In this document: positions 31,843 to 42,104 of the stretch, piece after piece
How the letters are laid out: each line of letters opens with the position of its first letter
Numbering within the stretch: position 1 is the stretch's first letter
Origin: Peribacillus folii
GTDB taxonomy: Bacteria > Bacillota > Bacilli > Bacillales > DSM-1321
Direction: 5' to 3'
DNA length: 64,000 nt
Assembly (NCBI RefSeq): GCF_030271255.1
Contig: NZ_JASJOM010000003.1
Span: 186,001 to 250,000 of the forward strand
The notes under the pieces: model-generated
The model's database searches: none
What the model was told of the DNA's origin: nothing
Seen by the model: the letters and a program-made list of their open reading frames with translations, nothing else
Translations under genes and position numbers: made by a program

Positions 31843-34521
31843 ATGGAGTTCAAGGAAATGAATAATCAAGAGATGGAAAAAGCGCTTCAAACAAACGTTA
31901 CACACGGTTTGGACGATGATGAAGTAAAGGACAGGCTGCATAAGCATGGGTACAATGAATTGAAGGAGGGCGAAAAACAGTCAGCCATCCTATTGTTTTT
32001 TGCACAATTCAAGGATTTCATGGTCATCGTTTTACTTGCCGCTACCTTAGTATCCGGGATCTTGGGAGAATATATTGATGCGATTGCCATCATGGCGATT
32101 GTTTTTTTAAATGGATTGCTCGGTTTCTTCCAAGAACGGAAGGCTGAAAAATCTCTCGATGCCCTTAAGGAAATGGCGGCGCCGCAAGTGAATGTACTAC
32201 GGGACGGCAGTTGGCTGAAGGTACCTTCAAGAGAGGTTGTCGTGGGGGATATCCTGAAATTTTCAAGCGGTGATAGGATAGGGGCGGATTTACGGATCGT
32301 CGGCCATTCAAGCCTTGAAATTGAGGAATCGGCACTTACTGGGGAATCGCTTCCTGCCGTTAAATGCTCCGAACCATTGCTGAATGAGGATGAAGGTATC
32401 GGAGATCAGGAGAACATGGCTTTTATGGGGACGATGGTCACAAGGGGGAATGGAGTGGGAATTGTCATCGCTACGGGGATGGACACGGCGATGGGCAAGA
32501 TTGCCGACTTGCTGCAGACTGCAGAAACGAAAGAAACGCCACTGCAACGCCGGCTGGAGCAATTGGGGAAAATATTGATCATCACCGCCTTGATATTGAC
32601 GGTCATTGTCGTACTCACAGGCGTCATTCAAGGACATGACCTTTATACGATGTTTTTAGCTGGGGTATCCCTTGCCGTTGCCGCAATTCCGGAAGGCTTG
32701 CCTGCCATCGTTACTGTAGCCTTGTCCTTGGGCGTTCAGCGCATGATCAAACAAAAAGCGATTGTCCGCAAACTTCCTGCTGTTGAAACGCTTGGGTGCG
32801 CCACCGTGATTTGCTCGGACAAGACGGGGACACTTACGCAAAACAAGATGACGGTTACGAAAGTCTGGAGCGGGGGGAAAACATGGGATGTCAGCGGGAC
32901 TGGATACAATCCGGTCGGCGAGTTTTCCTTAAGGGGTGTTTCTGTTGCGCCGAAAAACCATAATGCCCTGCTTCAGATCATCACGTTCGGGATGCTCTGT
33001 AACAAAGCCGAGTTGAATGAGAAGGGAAAACGGCATGTATTGGACGGAGATCCGACAGAAGGGGCCATGTTGGTCGCGGCGATGAAAGCAGGCTTGACGA
33101 GGGAGCACCTCTCCAAAAGGTTTACGATCGTGAAGGAGTTCCCGTTTGATTCAAGCCGTAAAATGATGAGTGTGATTGTGAAGGATGAAAAAGACAATCA
33201 TTTCGTCATCGTAAAAGGAGCGCCTGATGTTTTGATGGCAAAGTGCGACACGATTCTTTGGGAAGACAGGTCGGAAATATTCAACCGTGAAAATAAGGAA
33301 AGGGTGCAGCAGGACATGAATGAGCTTGCTTCACAGGCACTTCGGATGATTGCGGTCGGTTATAAGCCTCTTCCGAAAGGGACGATCCTGCTTCATGAAA
33401 CGGAAGCTGAGCGTAATTTGACCTTCATGGGACTTCAGGGCATGATTGATCCGCCGCGTCCGGAAGTGAAGCAGGCTGTCAAGGAATGCCGGGAAGCGGG
33501 AATCAAAACCGTCATGATCACTGGCGACCATGTCATCACCGCAAAGGCAATAGCTAAAGAATTGGGCATATTAAAAGGAAAAGACCTTGTCCTTGAAGGA
33601 CGGCAATTGGCCGACATGGATGTAGGGGAGCTTGAGGAAATAGTCGAAAGTGTTTCGGTATTTGCCCGTGTCTCTCCGGAGCATAAATTGAAAATCGTAA
33701 AGGCGCTCCAAAATAAAGGACATGTCGTGGCGATGACAGGAGATGGAGTCAATGATGCTCCTGCGATCAAATCGGCGGATATCGGCATATCGATGGGTAT
33801 AACCGGGACTGATGTTGCCAAGGAGGCTTCTTCCTTGATATTGGTGGATGATAACTTTGCTACGATCAAATCGGCCATTAACGAAGGTCGGAATATATAT
33901 GAGAACATCCGGAAGTTCATCCGTTATCTGCTTGCTTCCAATGTAGGTGAAATATTGGTCATGTTTTTTGCCATGCTATGTGCCTTGCCCCTTCCGTTGA
34001 TTCCAATCCAGATCTTGTTCGTGAATCTTGTTACGGACGGCCTTCCTGCCATGGCATTGGGACTGGATTCAGCTGAAGAGGATGTAATGAAACGAAACCC
34101 GAGAAATGCCAACGAAGGAGTTTTTGGCAGAGGACTTGGATGGAAGATCATCTCACGCGGCTTCCTAATAGGAATTTCAACACTGATCGCTTTTTATGTC
34201 GTATATCGGGCAAACCCGGAAAACCTGGCATATGCACAAACGATTGCGTTCGCCACCCTAGTCCTTGCCCAGCTTATTCATGTTTTTGATTGCCGGAGTG
34301 AACGGTCGATTTTCTCTAGAAACCCGTTCGGTAACATGTACCTGGTGGGTGCGGTCCTTTCGTCGCTGTTGCTGATGCTTGCAGTCATGTATGTGCAGCC
34401 CTTGCAAACGATCTTCCATACAGTGCCGATTTCAGGAAGGGATTGGCTATTGGTGATAGGAATGGCCTCCATCCCAACTTTTTTATTGGCCGGAACTTTT
34501 TTAGCAAGAAAAGCACAGTGA
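31843..34521 (+). CDS. yloB: P-type (type IIA) calcium-transporting ATPase YloB
   Basis: Membrane pump of the SERCA-like P2A family; B. subtilis YloB is a Ca2+ ATPase expressed in sporulation. The phosphorylated Asp (about residue 326) is in CSDKTGTLTQNKMTV; PEGLPAIV in M4, TGES and GDGVNDAPAIK are all present. About ten membrane helices are visible, with NLVTDGLPAMALG in M6. The frame opens at TTG 31840; ATG 31843 gives MEFKEMNNQEMEKA as in homologues (892 residues). It is divergent from rqcH. Confidence 0.95.
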   Translation: MEFKEMNNQEMEKALQTNVTHGLDDDEVKDRLHKHGYNELKEGEKQSAILLFFAQFKDFMVIVLLAATLVSGILGEYIDAIAIMAIVFLNGLLGFFQERKAEKSLDALKEMAAPQVNVLRDGSWLKVPSREVVVGDILKFSSGDRIGADLRIVGHSSLEIEESALTGESLPAVKCSEPLLNEDEGIGDQENMAFMGTMVTRGNGVGIVIATGMDTAMGKIADLLQTAETKETPLQRRLEQLGKILIITALILTVIVVLTGVIQGHDLYTMFLAGVSLAVAAIPEGLPAIVTVALSLGVQRMIKQKAIVRKLPAVETLGCATVICSDKTGTLTQNKMTVTKVWSGGKTWDVSGTGYNPVGEFSLRGVSVAPKNHNALLQIITFGMLCNKAELNEKGKRHVLDGDPTEGAMLVAAMKAGLTREHLSKRFTIVKEFPFDSSRKMMSVIVKDEKDNHFVIVKGAPDVLMAKCDTILWEDRSEIFNRENKERVQQDMNELASQALRMIAVGYKPLPKGTILLHETEAERNLTFMGLQGMIDPPRPEVKQAVKECREAGIKTVMITGDHVITAKAIAKELGILKGKDLVLEGRQLADMDVGELEEIVESVSVFARVSPEHKLKIVKALQNKGHVVAMTGDGVNDAPAIKSADIGISMGITGTDVAKEASSLILVDDNFATIKSAINEGRNIYENIRKFIRYLLASNVGEILVMFFAMLCALPLPLIPIQILFVNLVTDGLPAMALGLDSAEEDVMKRNPRNANEGVFGRGLGWKIISRGFLIGISTLIAFYVVYRANPENLAYAQTIAFATLVLAQLIHVFDCRSERSIFSRNPFGNMYLVGAVLSSLLLMLAVMYVQPLQTIFHTVPISGRDWLLVIGMASIPTFLLAGTFLARKAQ

Positions 34522-34673
34522 AATATGTTATAATCTTTAAGGTGGTAGAGTCTTGCTCTATTGCCTTTTTATTTTTGCAGTCCTTATTTGCAGGCTAAAC
34601 TTATGATGCAGCAGCTGATATATAATCAATGTAAGGCGAAATCACTACAATAAGCTTGAATGGAAGTGGAACC

Positions 34674-35549
34674 ATGGTTACCAGTATGACGGGCTATGGA
34701 AGAGAAGAAGCGGGAAACGGACAGGTCAATGTCTTTGCCGAGATTAAGACGGTGAATCATCGTTTTTGCGAATATACGATTAGAATGCCGCGCCAGCTTT
34801 TGGTTTTGGAAGAAAAAGTGAAGAAAAAAGCGAATCAATACATAAGAAGGGGACGGGTGGAAATCTTCATTACAGTCGAAGGTGGAAGCCTCATTTCCAA
34901 AAAAGTGAAGGTCGATTGGGATCTTGCCGATCAGTATGTAGGTTTGATGGCTGAAGTCAAGGACAAATACAAACTGGAAAGCTCCATTACATTACAGGAT
35001 ATGCTCCAGCTTGAATCGATTTTCATGACGGAAGAAGTGCCCATGGTTCCTCAAGACTTGGAAGCCTTATTATTGAAGGCAGTTTCGGGTGCCTTGGGGA
35101 ACCTAATAAAAATGCGGGCTCAAGAAGGGCAGGAGCTGGCCCTGGACATGATCAGCCAGCTTAATAGGTTTGAGGAAATTGTAGCAGGCGTCAAAAACCA
35201 TGCGCCTAGTGTTGTCGAGAAATACAAAGCCCGTCTGGAAACCAAACTGGCTGAGTTAACGGATGGACTGATTGAAGATGGCCGGATTGTGACAGAAGCG
35301 GCCATTTTCGCTGATAGATGTGATATAAATGAAGAGTTGACGAGGCTTGAAAGCCATGTCCAGCAATTCTCAGGGACGCTTTCAGAGAATGAAACGATCG
35401 GCAGGAAACTCGATTTCCTTGTTCAGGAAATGAATAGGGAAGTCAATACGATTGGTTCGAAGGCTAATGATTCTTACATTACCAAAGACGTGGTGGAAAT
35501 GAAAAGCCTGCTTGAAAAATTAAAGGAACAGGTTCAAAATATCGAGTAG
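34674..35549 (+). CDS. yloC: YicC/YloC-family endoribonuclease
   Basis: Member of the YicC family, shown in E. coli to be an endoribonuclease affecting small RNAs. The N-terminal motif MVTSMTGYGREE, the TVNHRFCEYTIRMPRQL stretch and the C-terminal DUF1732 part (RKLDFLVQEMNREVNTIGSKAND) are all present. The frame is open from TTG 34656, but ATG 34674 gives the conserved N-terminus (291 residues). The 152-bp upstream gap has A/T-rich -10-like hexamers (34529-34534, 34621-34626) without clear -35 partners. Confidence 0.92.
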   Translation: MVTSMTGYGREEAGNGQVNVFAEIKTVNHRFCEYTIRMPRQLLVLEEKVKKKANQYIRRGRVEIFITVEGGSLISKKVKVDWDLADQYVGLMAEVKDKYKLESSITLQDMLQLESIFMTEEVPMVPQDLEALLLKAVSGALGNLIKMRAQEGQELALDMISQLNRFEEIVAGVKNHAPSVVEKYKARLETKLAELTDGLIEDGRIVTEAAIFADRCDINEELTRLESHVQQFSGTLSENETIGRKLDFLVQEMNREVNTIGSKANDSYITKDVVEMKSLLEKLKEQVQNIE

Positions 35550-35603
35550 TCGGTTTATGATGAACGTAAAAAGGTGACAATAGAATAGGATTGGGGGACT
35601 AAA

Positions 35604-35867
35604 ATGTCAATTAAGCTCATTAATATTGGATTTGGGAATATCGTATCCGCAAACCGGATCGTATCCATCGTGAGCCCTGAATCGGCTCCGATAAAAAGGA
35701 TTATCCAAGATGCCCGGGACCGCGGATCCTTAATAGATGCTACATACGGAAGAAGAACCAGGGCCGTTATAATTACAGACAGCGACCATGTCATCTTATC
35801 CGCCGTCCAACCGGAAACGGTTGCTGCACGGCTTCAGGATAAAGATGACAGCGTAGAAGAGGGGTAA
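35604..35867 (+). CDS. remA: Biofilm matrix regulator RemA (DUF370)
   Basis: Small (87 residues) DNA-binding regulator that in B. subtilis activates matrix and osmoprotection genes. The sequence [20 protein letters not shown] and [22 protein letters not shown] is almost invariant in the family. GGGGG lies before the ATG. It lies 54 bp after yloC and 10 bp before gmk. Confidence 0.95.
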   Translation: MSIKLINIGFGNIVSANRIVSIVSPESAPIKRIIQDARDRGSLIDATYGRRTRAVIITDSDHVILSAVQPETVAARLQDKDDSVEEG

Positions 35868-35871
35868 CTGA

Positions 35872-36492
<621 letters not shown>

Positions 36493-36495
36493 ACT

Positions 36496-36702
36496 ATGTT
36501 ATATCCATCAATTGATTCCTTATTGTTGAAAATCGATTCTAAATACTCGCTTGTATCTGTGGCAGCCAAACGTGCCCGGGAAATGCAAATCAAAGATAAT
36601 TGCCTTATCACCAAACCAGTTTCCCATAAAGCGGTGGGCCGCGCCCTTGAAGAAATTCATTCTGGCAAATTGACCTACGACAATGCTTACGAGGAAAACT
36701 AA
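36496..36702 (+). CDS. rpoZ: RNA polymerase omega subunit
   Basis: 68-residue assembly factor of RNA polymerase. It shows [27 protein letters not shown] followed by [17 protein letters not shown], the usual omega pattern. It starts 3 bp after gmk. A 246-bp gap with a prominent inverted repeat separates it from coaBC. Confidence 0.95.
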   Translation: MLYPSIDSLLLKIDSKYSLVSVAAKRAREMQIKDNCLITKPVSHKAVGRALEEIHSGKLTYDNAYEEN

Positions 36703-36729
36703 GCGAGAACACATAAGCTTGACCTATCG

Positions 36730-36822
36730 GGCCTGACACCCTAAAGCAAACAGGATGCGTTACATGTGAAAGTTGCTTCCTTCCTGCGGCCAAGGTGTCA
36801 GGCCTGTTTGTTTTGATTTTTC
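36730..36822 (+). terminator. Inverted-repeat element, terminator-like, after rpoZ
   Basis: GGCCTGACACC (36730-36740) and GGTGTCAGGCC (36794-36804) form a perfect 11-bp stem enclosing a smaller AAGCAA/TTGCTT stem (36744-36749, 36773-36778). A second perfect pairing, CAAACAGG (36747-36754) with CCTGTTTG (36803-36810), is followed by TTTTGATTTTT and excludes the first. It may be a plain terminator or an attenuator for coaBC. Confidence 0.55.
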
Positions 36823-36948
36823 CAATAAATGAAGCAGCGGGTGTGATGAAGGTGGGGAACCCTATATTTATTGCGCATATCAAATGATTTTTCTACAGTT
36901 TTCCTTCATAATTAAGAAATCTAGAATGTATAGTTAGGGGAAGTTTGC

Positions 36949-38151
36949 ATGCTTATCGAGAAAAAAGTACTTCTTTGCGTCACTGGCGGTATTGCTGTAT
37001 ATAAGGCTGCTGCCCTGACCAGTAAATTAACACAGGAGGGTGCGCACGTAAAAGTGATCATGAGTGAATCGGCACGTCAATTCGTGACGCCCCTCACTTT
37101 CCAAGCGCTTTCGAGAAATGATGTGTACACGGATACGTTTGATGAAAAGGATTCTTCCGTAATTGCCCACATCGACCTGGCTGATTGGGCGGATATCATC
37201 CTTGTTGCCCCGGCAACGGCGAATGTCATTGGAAAGGTGGCTAATGGAATCGCCGACGATATGATCACGACCACGCTGCTGGCAACGGAAGCGCCCGTTT
37301 GGATAGCACCTGCCATGAATGTTCATATGTATGCCCATCCTGCCGTGCAGAAAAACATGGAGACACTTCGTACGTTCGGATATCAATTCATTGAACCTGG
37401 GGAAGGGTATCTGGCATGCGGGTATGTAGGCAAAGGGCGGTTGGAGGAACCGGAAACGATCGTCGAACACCTGAGGAGTCACTTTGCAGCAAGGAAACCG
37501 CAGCTTCTTGGAGGAAAGAAAGTCCTGATAACAGCAGGTCCAACCCGCGAAGCAATTGATCCTGTACGATACGTCACCAATCATTCCAGCGGAAAAATGG
37601 GCTATGCTTTAGCTGAACAGGCGATTGAAATGGGTGCTGAGGTGACATTGGTAACGGGGCCGGTGAATTTGATGCCGCCTTTGAAGGCAAATGTCATTCC
37701 TGTGGAATCGGCAGCGGACATGCATGATGCTGTTCTCAATCGCTACGATTCAAGTGATATTGTCATCATGACCGCTGCCGTCGCTGATTATAAACCGAAG
37801 TTCTATCATGTTCAGAAAATGAAAAAGCAGCCAGGGGAAAATGTGATTGAATTTGAAAGGACCAAGGATATCCTCAAGGAACTCGGTGACAATAAAGCGC
37901 ATCAAACCTTGGTGGGCTTTGCTGCCGAAACGAACAATGTCGAAGAATACGCAAGAGGGAAATTAGTGAAAAAGAATGCGGATATGATCGTTGCCAATAA
38001 CGTGACCATTGCAGGGGCTGGTTTTGGGACGGATACGAATATAGTGACCATTTACAAAAAAGACGGAAGTGCAATCGAGCTTCCCAAAATGAGTAAAGCG
38101 GATATTGCTAAAAGCATTCTGGCTGAAATATCCCGCAACCAAAAGGAATGA
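36949..38151 (+). CDS. coaBC: Bifunctional CoaBC (PPC decarboxylase / PPC synthetase)
   Basis: Two successive steps of coenzyme A synthesis: ligation of cysteine to phosphopantothenate (CoaB, C-terminal half) and decarboxylation (CoaC, N-terminal flavoprotein). CoaC shows IAHIDLADWADIILVAPATAN with the active His and GYLACGYVGKGRLEEP with the catalytic Cys; CoaB shows ITAGPTREAIDPVRYVTNHS and GKMGYALAEQA. Length is 400. It follows the rpoZ-coaBC gap and is 6 bp before priA. Confidence 0.96.
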   Translation: MLIEKKVLLCVTGGIAVYKAAALTSKLTQEGAHVKVIMSESARQFVTPLTFQALSRNDVYTDTFDEKDSSVIAHIDLADWADIILVAPATANVIGKVANGIADDMITTTLLATEAPVWIAPAMNVHMYAHPAVQKNMETLRTFGYQFIEPGEGYLACGYVGKGRLEEPETIVEHLRSHFAARKPQLLGGKKVLITAGPTREAIDPVRYVTNHSSGKMGYALAEQAIEMGAEVTLVTGPVNLMPPLKANVIPVESAADMHDAVLNRYDSSDIVIMTAAVADYKPKFYHVQKMKKQPGENVIEFERTKDILKELGDNKAHQTLVGFAAETNNVEEYARGKLVKKNADMIVANNVTIAGAGFGTDTNIVTIYKKDGSAIELPKMSKADIAKSILAEISRNQKE

Positions 38152-38157
38152 TGTGTT

Positions 38158-40569
38158 ATGGACATTGCATCCGTGATTGTGGATGTACCCGCCAAACAAA
38201 CCGATCGTGAATTCGATTACCGCATACCGGAAAAGTGGAAACAAGTCATCATGCCTGGCATGCGGGTCATTGTGCCATTCGGTCCGAGAATGGTTCAAGG
38301 ATTCGTCATTCGACTTAAAGACGAAAGCGAATTTTCGAAATTACGTTATATAAAAGAACCAATGGATTTGGAGCCGATCCTCAATGATGAATTGCTTCAG
38401 CTGGGGAACTGGCTGACCAAGGAAGCCATGTGCTTTAAAATTTCAGCGCTCCAAGCCATGCTTCCAGCAGCAATGAAGGCGAAATATGAAAAAGTCATCC
38501 ATGTCATCGAAGATAGAAAGGATCGGCTACCGCCGATCATTCAACCATTTTTCGCAAGAAACGCTTCATTGTCCTGGAAAGAGGTGATCGATGGAGAGCA
38601 TGCGTCCCTTTTTCAAAAAGAACTCCAAAATCGCAATCTGGAGCTTGTATATAATGTGAAAAACCGTCTTAATAAGAAAACGGTCCGTGTCATACAATCG
38701 CTGCTTTCAATCGATGAACTAAAAGCAATGGCATCAGGGCTTTCCGCTCAAGCAAAAAAACAACAGGAACTCCTTCAATATTTCATGGAACATCAAGAGC
38801 TGATCCCATTAAAAGAGCTGCTTGAAGTGACCCATGCATCCAGCAGCACCGTCAAATCACTCGTTTCGAAGGGGGCATTGGCGGAGCTAGATCAGGAAAT
38901 TTATCGTGATCCTTATGAAAACCGTGTGTTCGAACCATCCAACCCCTTTACCCTAACGGATGAACAAGCAGCTGCCTTGAAGCCAATCCAAGAGAAAATA
39001 CATCTTGATGAACATGATGTTTTCCTATTATACGGCGTTACCGGAAGCGGAAAAACGGAGGTATATTTGCAAGCGATCGCCTCCGTTATCGAAAAGGGAG
39101 AGGAAGCCATCATGCTGGTGCCTGAAATCTCCTTAACACCGCAAACGGTAAAAAGATTCAAGGAGCGTTTTGGCGAACAGGTCGCTGTCATGCACAGCGG
39201 TTTATCCGTTGGGGAAAAATATGATGAATGGCGGAAAATCCACCGGAAAGAAGTGAAAGTGGTAGTTGGCGCGCGTTCTGCCGTGTTCGCTCCGTTTGAA
39301 AACCTGGGACTGATCATCATTGATGAAGAGCATGAATCCAGCTATAAGCAAGAAGAAACGCCACGGTACCATGCGAGGGATGTCGCCATTGAACGGGCGA
39401 AATCCTATCGATGCCCTGTTATTCTGGGCAGTGCTACCCCTACACTTGAATCGTTTGCACGTGCCAAGAAGAACGTCTATAAACTGTTGACACTTAGCAG
39501 GAGGATGAATGAAAAGGCATTGCCGGCAGTGGATATTGTCGATATGAGGGAAGAGCTAAGAACGGGAAATCGTTCGATGTTCTCGGAGCTGCTTTTTAGC
39601 AAGCTGAAAGATAGGCTTGAACGGGGGCAGCAAACGGTCTTGATGCTGAACAAACGGGGACATTCCTCCTTTGTCATGTGCCGAAGCTGTGGATTGGTCA
39701 TCAATTGCCCCAATTGTGACATCTCCCTCACCTATCATCGCTTTAATGATATAATGAAATGCCATTATTGTGGATTCGAAGAGGGGATGCCTCCCGTTTG
39801 CCCGGAATGCGAAAGTGAACATATACGATTCTTCGGTACGGGCACGCAAAAGGTTGAGGAAGAGCTCGCAAAAATTCTCCCTGAGGCGCGGGTGATTCGG
39901 ATGGACGTTGATACGACGAGCAAAAAGGGCTCACATGAGCGGCTGCTCAATGCCTTTGGCGAAGGAAAGGCTGATATTTTGCTAGGAACACAGATGATTG
40001 CCAAGGGGCTGGATTTCCCCAACATCACCCTCGTGGGCGTTCTTTCGGCTGATACAATGCTGCATCTCCCTGATTTCCGCTCTTCGGAAAAGACTTTCCA
40101 ATTGCTGACACAAGTCAGCGGCAGGGCCGGACGTCATCAGCTTCCGGGAGAAGTGGTCATCCAAACCTATACACCGGAGCATTACAGCATCGAGCTTTCT
40201 GCCCTGCAGGATTATGAAGCTTTTTATGAACGGGAGATGGATCTTCGCAGGAAAAGCCATTATCCGCCGTACTTTTACGTTGTCCTTATCACGGTTTCTC
40301 ATGAGGATTTGATGAAGGCAGTGAGTGTCACTGAAAAAATCACCCATTATTTAGGTTCACGATTGAATCGAGACTCCATCATTCTAGGTCCTGTCGCTTC
40401 GCCTATCAGCCGAATCAACAATAGATATCGATACCAATGTCTGATAAAATACAAACGAGAGCCGGACCTTAATCGGCATTTGCGAACACTTTTAGAGCAT
40501 TACCAAAAAGAAACGGCTCAAAACCACCTGCAGATAACGATCGATTTGAATCCGCAGATCATGATGTAA
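38158..40569 (+). CDS. priA: Primosomal replication-restart helicase PriA
   Basis: 3'-5' helicase that reloads the replisome at stalled forks. The N-terminal DNA-binding domain is followed by a helicase core with Walker A GVTGSGKTEVYL (about residue 294) and DEEHESSYKQ (about 388), and a zinc-binding insert with paired cysteines (CRSCG, CPNCD, CHYCG, CPECE). Motif VSGRAGRHQLPG is near the end. Length is 803, as in Bacillus. It follows coaBC closely. Confidence 0.97.
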   Translation: MDIASVIVDVPAKQTDREFDYRIPEKWKQVIMPGMRVIVPFGPRMVQGFVIRLKDESEFSKLRYIKEPMDLEPILNDELLQLGNWLTKEAMCFKISALQAMLPAAMKAKYEKVIHVIEDRKDRLPPIIQPFFARNASLSWKEVIDGEHASLFQKELQNRNLELVYNVKNRLNKKTVRVIQSLLSIDELKAMASGLSAQAKKQQELLQYFMEHQELIPLKELLEVTHASSSTVKSLVSKGALAELDQEIYRDPYENRVFEPSNPFTLTDEQAAALKPIQEKIHLDEHDVFLLYGVTGSGKTEVYLQAIASVIEKGEEAIMLVPEISLTPQTVKRFKERFGEQVAVMHSGLSVGEKYDEWRKIHRKEVKVVVGARSAVFAPFENLGLIIIDEEHESSYKQEETPRYHARDVAIERAKSYRCPVILGSATPTLESFARAKKNVYKLLTLSRRMNEKALPAVDIVDMREELRTGNRSMFSELLFSKLKDRLERGQQTVLMLNKRGHSSFVMCRSCGLVINCPNCDISLTYHRFNDIMKCHYCGFEEGMPPVCPECESEHIRFFGTGTQKVEEELAKILPEARVIRMDVDTTSKKGSHERLLNAFGEGKADILLGTQMIAKGLDFPNITLVGVLSADTMLHLPDFRSSEKTFQLLTQVSGRAGRHQLPGEVVIQTYTPEHYSIELSALQDYEAFYEREMDLRRKSHYPPYFYVVLITVSHEDLMKAVSVTEKITHYLGSRLNRDSIILGPVASPISRINNRYRYQCLIKYKREPDLNRHLRTLLEHYQKETAQNHLQITIDLNPQIMM

Positions 40570-40662
40570 TGATTGTTGAGTAGAATTGCCGCGAGCTGTT
40601 TCGAGCTTGCGTTTTTATATGATGCAGTGTTGTTTTTTATATTTAGGAGGGTACAGTGAATT

Positions 40663-41148
40663 TTGGCTATTTTACCGATCGTTTTGTTTCCAGAAAAAAT
40701 TTTACAACAAAAATGTGATAAAGTAACAAGTTTTGATAAAAAATTGGCAAAGCTGTTAAATAATATGTATGAAACGATGGTGGAAGCGGATGGCGTAGGT
40801 CTGGCTGCACCGCAAGTCGGCGTTAAAAAGCAAGTGGCGGTCGTCGAACTGGATGAAGAGTCGGGCCACCTTGAACTGATCAATCCAGAAGTGCTGGAAA
40901 TGGAAGGTGAACAGACGGGTGTGGAGGGCTGCCTTAGCTTCCCAAGTTTATATGGCGAAGTATCCCGTCCTTACCGCATCAAAGTGAAGGCACAAGACCG
41001 AAAAGGCAGCTTTTTCGAGATAGAGGCCGAGGATTTCCTCGCAAGGGCACTGCTTCACGAAATTGACCATTTGCAAGGGATATTATTTACAAGTAAGGTT
41101 TCGCGCTATATATCAGAAGAAGAGTTGGAAGGGTATGAAGAAGAATGA
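40663..41148 (+). CDS. def: Peptide deformylase
   Basis: Metal enzyme that removes the formyl group from new proteins. The three family motifs are clear: [17 protein letters not shown] (metal Cys) and [10 protein letters not shown] (HExxH). It starts at TTG 40663, 11 bp after AGGAGGG; an in-frame stop lies just upstream and no ATG would give this N-terminus (161 residues). It overlaps fmt by ATGA, pairing formylation with deformylation. Confidence 0.96.
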   Translation: MAILPIVLFPEKILQQKCDKVTSFDKKLAKLLNNMYETMVEADGVGLAAPQVGVKKQVAVVELDEESGHLELINPEVLEMEGEQTGVEGCLSFPSLYGEVSRPYRIKVKAQDRKGSFFEIEAEDFLARALLHEIDHLQGILFTSKVSRYISEEELEGYEEE

Positions 41149-42104
41149 CAAAAATTATCTTTATGGGGACACCGGATTTCTCCGTGCCAGTCTTGAAAAG
41201 GATCATTGACGAAGGTTTTGACGTGATTGCCGTCGTCACGCAGCCGGATCGTCCCGTTGGCCGTAAAAAGGTGCTTACGCCACCGCCAGTTAAAGTAGAG
41301 GCGGAAAAACAGGGGATCCCGGTTTACCAGCCTGAAAAAATCCGTGAAAAAGAAGAGCTCGAAAGGATTCTTGCATTGAATGCCGACCTGGTGGTGACCG
41401 CCGCATTCGGACAAATCCTCCCGAATGAATTGTTGGAAGCTCCTAAATACGGATGCATCAATGTACATGCATCCTTGCTTCCTGAACTTCGAGGAGGCGC
41501 GCCCATCCATTATTCAATTTTGCAAGGGAAAGAGAAAACGGGAATCACCATCATGTATATGGCGGAGAAATTAGATGCCGGAGATATATTGACGCAAGCT
41601 GAAGTGGTCATCGCGGAAGAAGATAATGTGGGAACACTGCATGATAAGTTAAGCAAGGTAGGTTCGGATTTGCTTGCGGAAACATTGCCGAAGCTTATCA
41701 ATGGTGAATTGCAGGCAATCAAGCAAGATGAAGGCAAAGCGACCTTCGCACCGAACATCAAACGATCCGAGGAAAAAATCGATTGGTCCAAAACAGGGGA
41801 AAATATCTATAACCATGTACGCGGGCTGAACCCATGGCCAGTCGCCTACACAACCTTAAACGGATCGGTCTTGAAAATTTGGCAAGCTAGAAAGCTCGAA
41901 TATGCCCATAAGGAAGCACCCGGGATGATCATTGAAGTGCAAAATGATGGTTTCATCGTTTCGACAGGCAATGAAACGGCGATACTGGTTACGGAATTGC
42001 AGCCTTCAGGCAAGAAAAAAATGCCGGCAAAAGATTACTTGCGCGGGGCAGGGTCATTCATTAAAGAAGGCATGAAGTTAGGAGAACAGAATGAAGCAAA
42101 CTAA
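41145..42104 (+). CDS. fmt: Methionyl-tRNA formyltransferase
   Basis: Formylates initiator Met-tRNA using 10-formyl-THF. N-terminal [14 protein letters not shown], the active-site stretch [20 protein letters not shown] and the C-terminal OB-like domain ([15 protein letters not shown]) are present. Length is 319. It overlaps def (ATGA) and rsmB (14 bp). Confidence 0.97.
   Translation: MTKIIFMGTPDFSVPVLKRIIDEGFDVIAVVTQPDRPVGRKKVLTPPPVKVEAEKQGIPVYQPEKIREKEELERILALNADLVVTAAFGQILPNELLEAPKYGCINVHASLLPELRGGAPIHYSILQGKEKTGITIMYMAEKLDAGDILTQAEVVIAEEDNVGTLHDKLSKVGSDLLAETLPKLINGELQAIKQDEGKATFAPNIKRSEEKIDWSKTGENIYNHVRGLNPWPVAYTTLNGSVLKIWQARKLEYAHKEAPGMIIEVQNDGFIVSTGNETAILVTELQPSGKKKMPAKDYLRGAGSFIKEGMKLGEQNEAN

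Noticed and set aside
36770..36792. Reverse-strand GGAAGGAAGC resembling the SRP RNA apical loop
   Set aside because: The flanking bases cannot form the SRP domain IV helix with its asymmetric loop, and no full-length SRP RNA pattern surrounds it; chance match within the inverted repeat.
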